Shown here in pieces: positions 58,736-59,916 of a stretch of DNA of 59,916 bases. How positions within the stretch are numbered: position 1 is the stretch's first letter; the number at the start of each line of letters is the position of its first letter. Location: NCBI GenBank assembly GCA_044355655.1, contig JBIKXS010000017.1, forward strand, positions 1 to 59,916, read 5' to 3'. The position numbers and the translations under genes are program-made. A model generated the notes under the pieces. The model saw only the letters and a list, made by a program, of their open reading frames with translations. It was not told where the DNA came from and made no database searches. The stretch is from UBA3064 sp023258775. GTDB lineage: Bacteria; Pseudomonadota; Gammaproteobacteria; Burkholderiales; Burkholderiaceae_E.

Positions 58736-59916
58736 TCAGGCAAGTTTCACGGTTTGCATTTGCAAGCCCGCAACGCCCAGCGATTGACCGCAGCGTAGGG
58801 CCTGCCAATTACCGCGACCAGCCACCCGCATGAACTCTTCGGCATAGTGCTGCAAATAGGCTGGGGGTTTGCGGTTCGGATCAAGTGCGCCCGCTGCTTG
58901 CTTGCCACCGTTGTGCATAAGCGCAACTCGGTAAGCGATGTCTTGCTCGATGCTTTGTTGGCGCTGATCGAAGGCCTTCGTCGTTGGAGACTCAAGATTG
59001 CTAAGTCGGGCCTGAAGCGCAGGCTCAGCCAATAGTGTTCGCAGATGCTGGCGTAGCAAAAGCCTCGAGATCAGACCAAATCGTGCCTGGTCTGAAAAAA
59101 GTGCCTTGAGCCAGTCACCAAAACCTGCGCTGTTGCCCGAACCCAGGCGAAACACCGCATGCGCGGCAAAAGCATTTCTGGCTTCAGACTCGGTGCGTGC
59201 CCGGCCGTCAGGACTAAAGCCCAAAATATCAACAAAGGCCTCACGGTCTAGGCCACTCGAGGCCTGCCATTGAAGCTGCTGCGAGGCCGTCATTTTGTTC
59301 CAAAGCTCCAAGGCTGCTTGTTGCGAAAGCCCTTTGCCGTGGCGTGCACGCAGTGCATCAAAAGCCTGGGCGGCAGACTGCGCCCGAGCAATGCCTTGAT
59401 TGATCCACCAACTCATGCGCCGTGATTGACCGCCCGTATCCTTGATCGATTGATCGAGACCCAGCCAGCTGAGCGTTCGAGGGTCGAGATCAGTCGCGTG
59501 CAGGACGTCCTGCCGAAGGGTGCGCAAGAATGTTTCGAGCACAAATTGGGTTGACCCGTAGGAGGCGAAATACTCGCGTCCGTTGACAGCAATCGCTGTT
59601 TTGCTGCGGCAGGCGTCTTTGGAGCAGTCGCTTTGGATCGATGAGGGTGCAGGGGCTTCCTGAAGTTGGGCGGCTGCCTGCAGGCGCTCGACTCGGGCTC
59701 TTTCTTGGGCATTTGCGTAAAGACCGAGGTAAAGCGGCTCTGGGATACCGCTTGTAGCGGTTTCACACTCGAGCAGACGTTGCACCGACGAGCCTTGGCC
59801 TTGGGGCGCATCGGGTCGAAGATCCGCTGAGCCGTCGTTGAACTTCATCGGGGGTAGCACTGGCGTGGCCGGTTGCAGGCAGGCACGTCTGGCCTTTTGA
59901 TCGCGCGAGAGCAGGG
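58736..59916 (-). CDS. Hypothetical protein, 5' end probably beyond window
   Basis: Unrecognised protein. The frame is open from the right window edge down to 58736, so the true N-terminus may lie outside; if it starts inside, candidates are GTG 59860 or ATG 59848 (about 370 residues). Two Cys (SDCSKDACRSK) precede a segment VNGREYFASYGSTQFVLETF; the rest is polar and helical with several WW/WL patches (MSWWINQGIARAQSAAQAFD, DWLKALFSDQARF). No signal peptide or membrane helix is seen in the visible part. It is upstream of pdxA in the same direction, where surA often lies, but it does not resemble SurA parvulin domains. Confidence 0.6.
   Translation of the reverse strand, partial: LLSRDQKARRACLQPATPVLPPMKFNDGSADLRPDAPQGQGSSVQRLLECETATSGIPEPLYLGLYANAQERARVERLQAAAQLQEAPAPSSIQSDCSKDACRSKTAIAVNGREYFASYGSTQFVLETFLRTLRQDVLHATDLDPRTLSWLGLDQSIKDTGGQSRRMSWWINQGIARAQSAAQAFDALRARHGKGLSQQAALELWNKMTASQQLQWQASSGLDREAFVDILGFSPDGRARTESEARNAFAAHAVFRLGSGNSAGFGDWLKALFSDQARFGLISRLLLRQHLRTLLAEPALQARLSNLESPTTKAFDQRQQSIEQDIAYRVALMHNGGKQAAGALDPNRKPPAYLQHYAEEFMRVAGRGNWQALRCGQSLGVAGLQMQTVKLA

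Noticed and set aside
1..59916. tRNA, rRNA, tmRNA or mobile element genes
   Set aside because: Gaps between genes are short, and none shows tRNA cloverleaf, rRNA or transposase/integrase signatures by eye.

Overview
The window is a gene-dense stretch of a betaproteobacterial chromosome, most likely Burkholderiales. Three things point there: the linked order gshA-gshB-EIIA-ptsH-ptsI, the order def-fmt-rsmB-DUF4390-ntrY-like-ntrX-like, and the presence of Burkholderiales-type small families (DUF1840, DUF3717, the thermophile/ferrooxidans-type GshA). The genus cannot be fixed from sequence alone. The replication-origin neighbourhood lies inside the window: gyrB, dnaN and dnaA run leftward, and rpmH-rnpA-yidD-yidC-(NUDIX)-mnmE run rightward. 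I found no rRNA, tRNA, CRISPR array, insertion sequence or prophage gene.

Layout. 1-5.7 kb (minus): an apparent operon gshA-gshB-EIIA(Man-type)-ptsH-ptsI-metX, which combines glutathione synthesis, a regulatory PTS without any visible sugar permease, and homoserine acylation; metX runs off the left edge. 5.7-8.7 kb (minus): a nitrogen operon torF-like porin-glnK-amtB, with a sigma-54 promoter and an NtrC-type palindrome upstream and a Rho-independent terminator downstream. 8.8-10.5 kb: comM/yifB. 10.6-14.6 kb (minus): a complete four-carbon acid sugar pathway, ltnD-otnK-otnC-otnI. 14.6-17.9 kb: an AMACR-type CaiB/BaiF protein, an MFS transporter, a lipoprotein and DUF1840. 18.1-23.3 kb: metH and a malate/lactate-type dehydrogenase.

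23.3-31.0 kb (minus): def-fmt-rsmB-DUF4390-NtrY-like kinase-NtrX-like regulator, ending with a small gene that carries a CxCC motif recalling CobW/G3E GTPases but has no P-loop. 31.0-37.0 kb (plus): dprA, topB, a ChaC-like gamma-glutamylcyclotransferase and a LysR regulator, with DUF3717 antisense to the topB end. 37.0-43.3 kb is accessory metabolism: acetoacetyl-CoA synthetase, a cyclase-family hydrolase, an M20 amidohydrolase, a VOC protein and a BenE-type transporter. 43.4-54.0 kb is the origin block. 54.0-59.9 kb holds two linked unknown genes, pckG (GTP-type PEP carboxykinase), pdxA and a large unknown gene cut by the right edge.

The most unusual signals are (i) the P-loop-less CobW-like gene behind the ntrY/ntrX-like pair; (ii) a regulator of NtrX type that has lost the AAA+ sigma-54 activation domain; (iii) a six-copy 15-bp coding minisatellite inside otnK; (iv) a recurring pattern of short tandem duplications (12-39 bp) placed at gene junctions; and (v) an NtrC/sigma-54-controlled porin in the ammonium operon. 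No wholly new multi-gene system is convincingly visible. The unknown genes at 54.0-55.5 kb and 58.7-59.9 kb are the best places to look for one.
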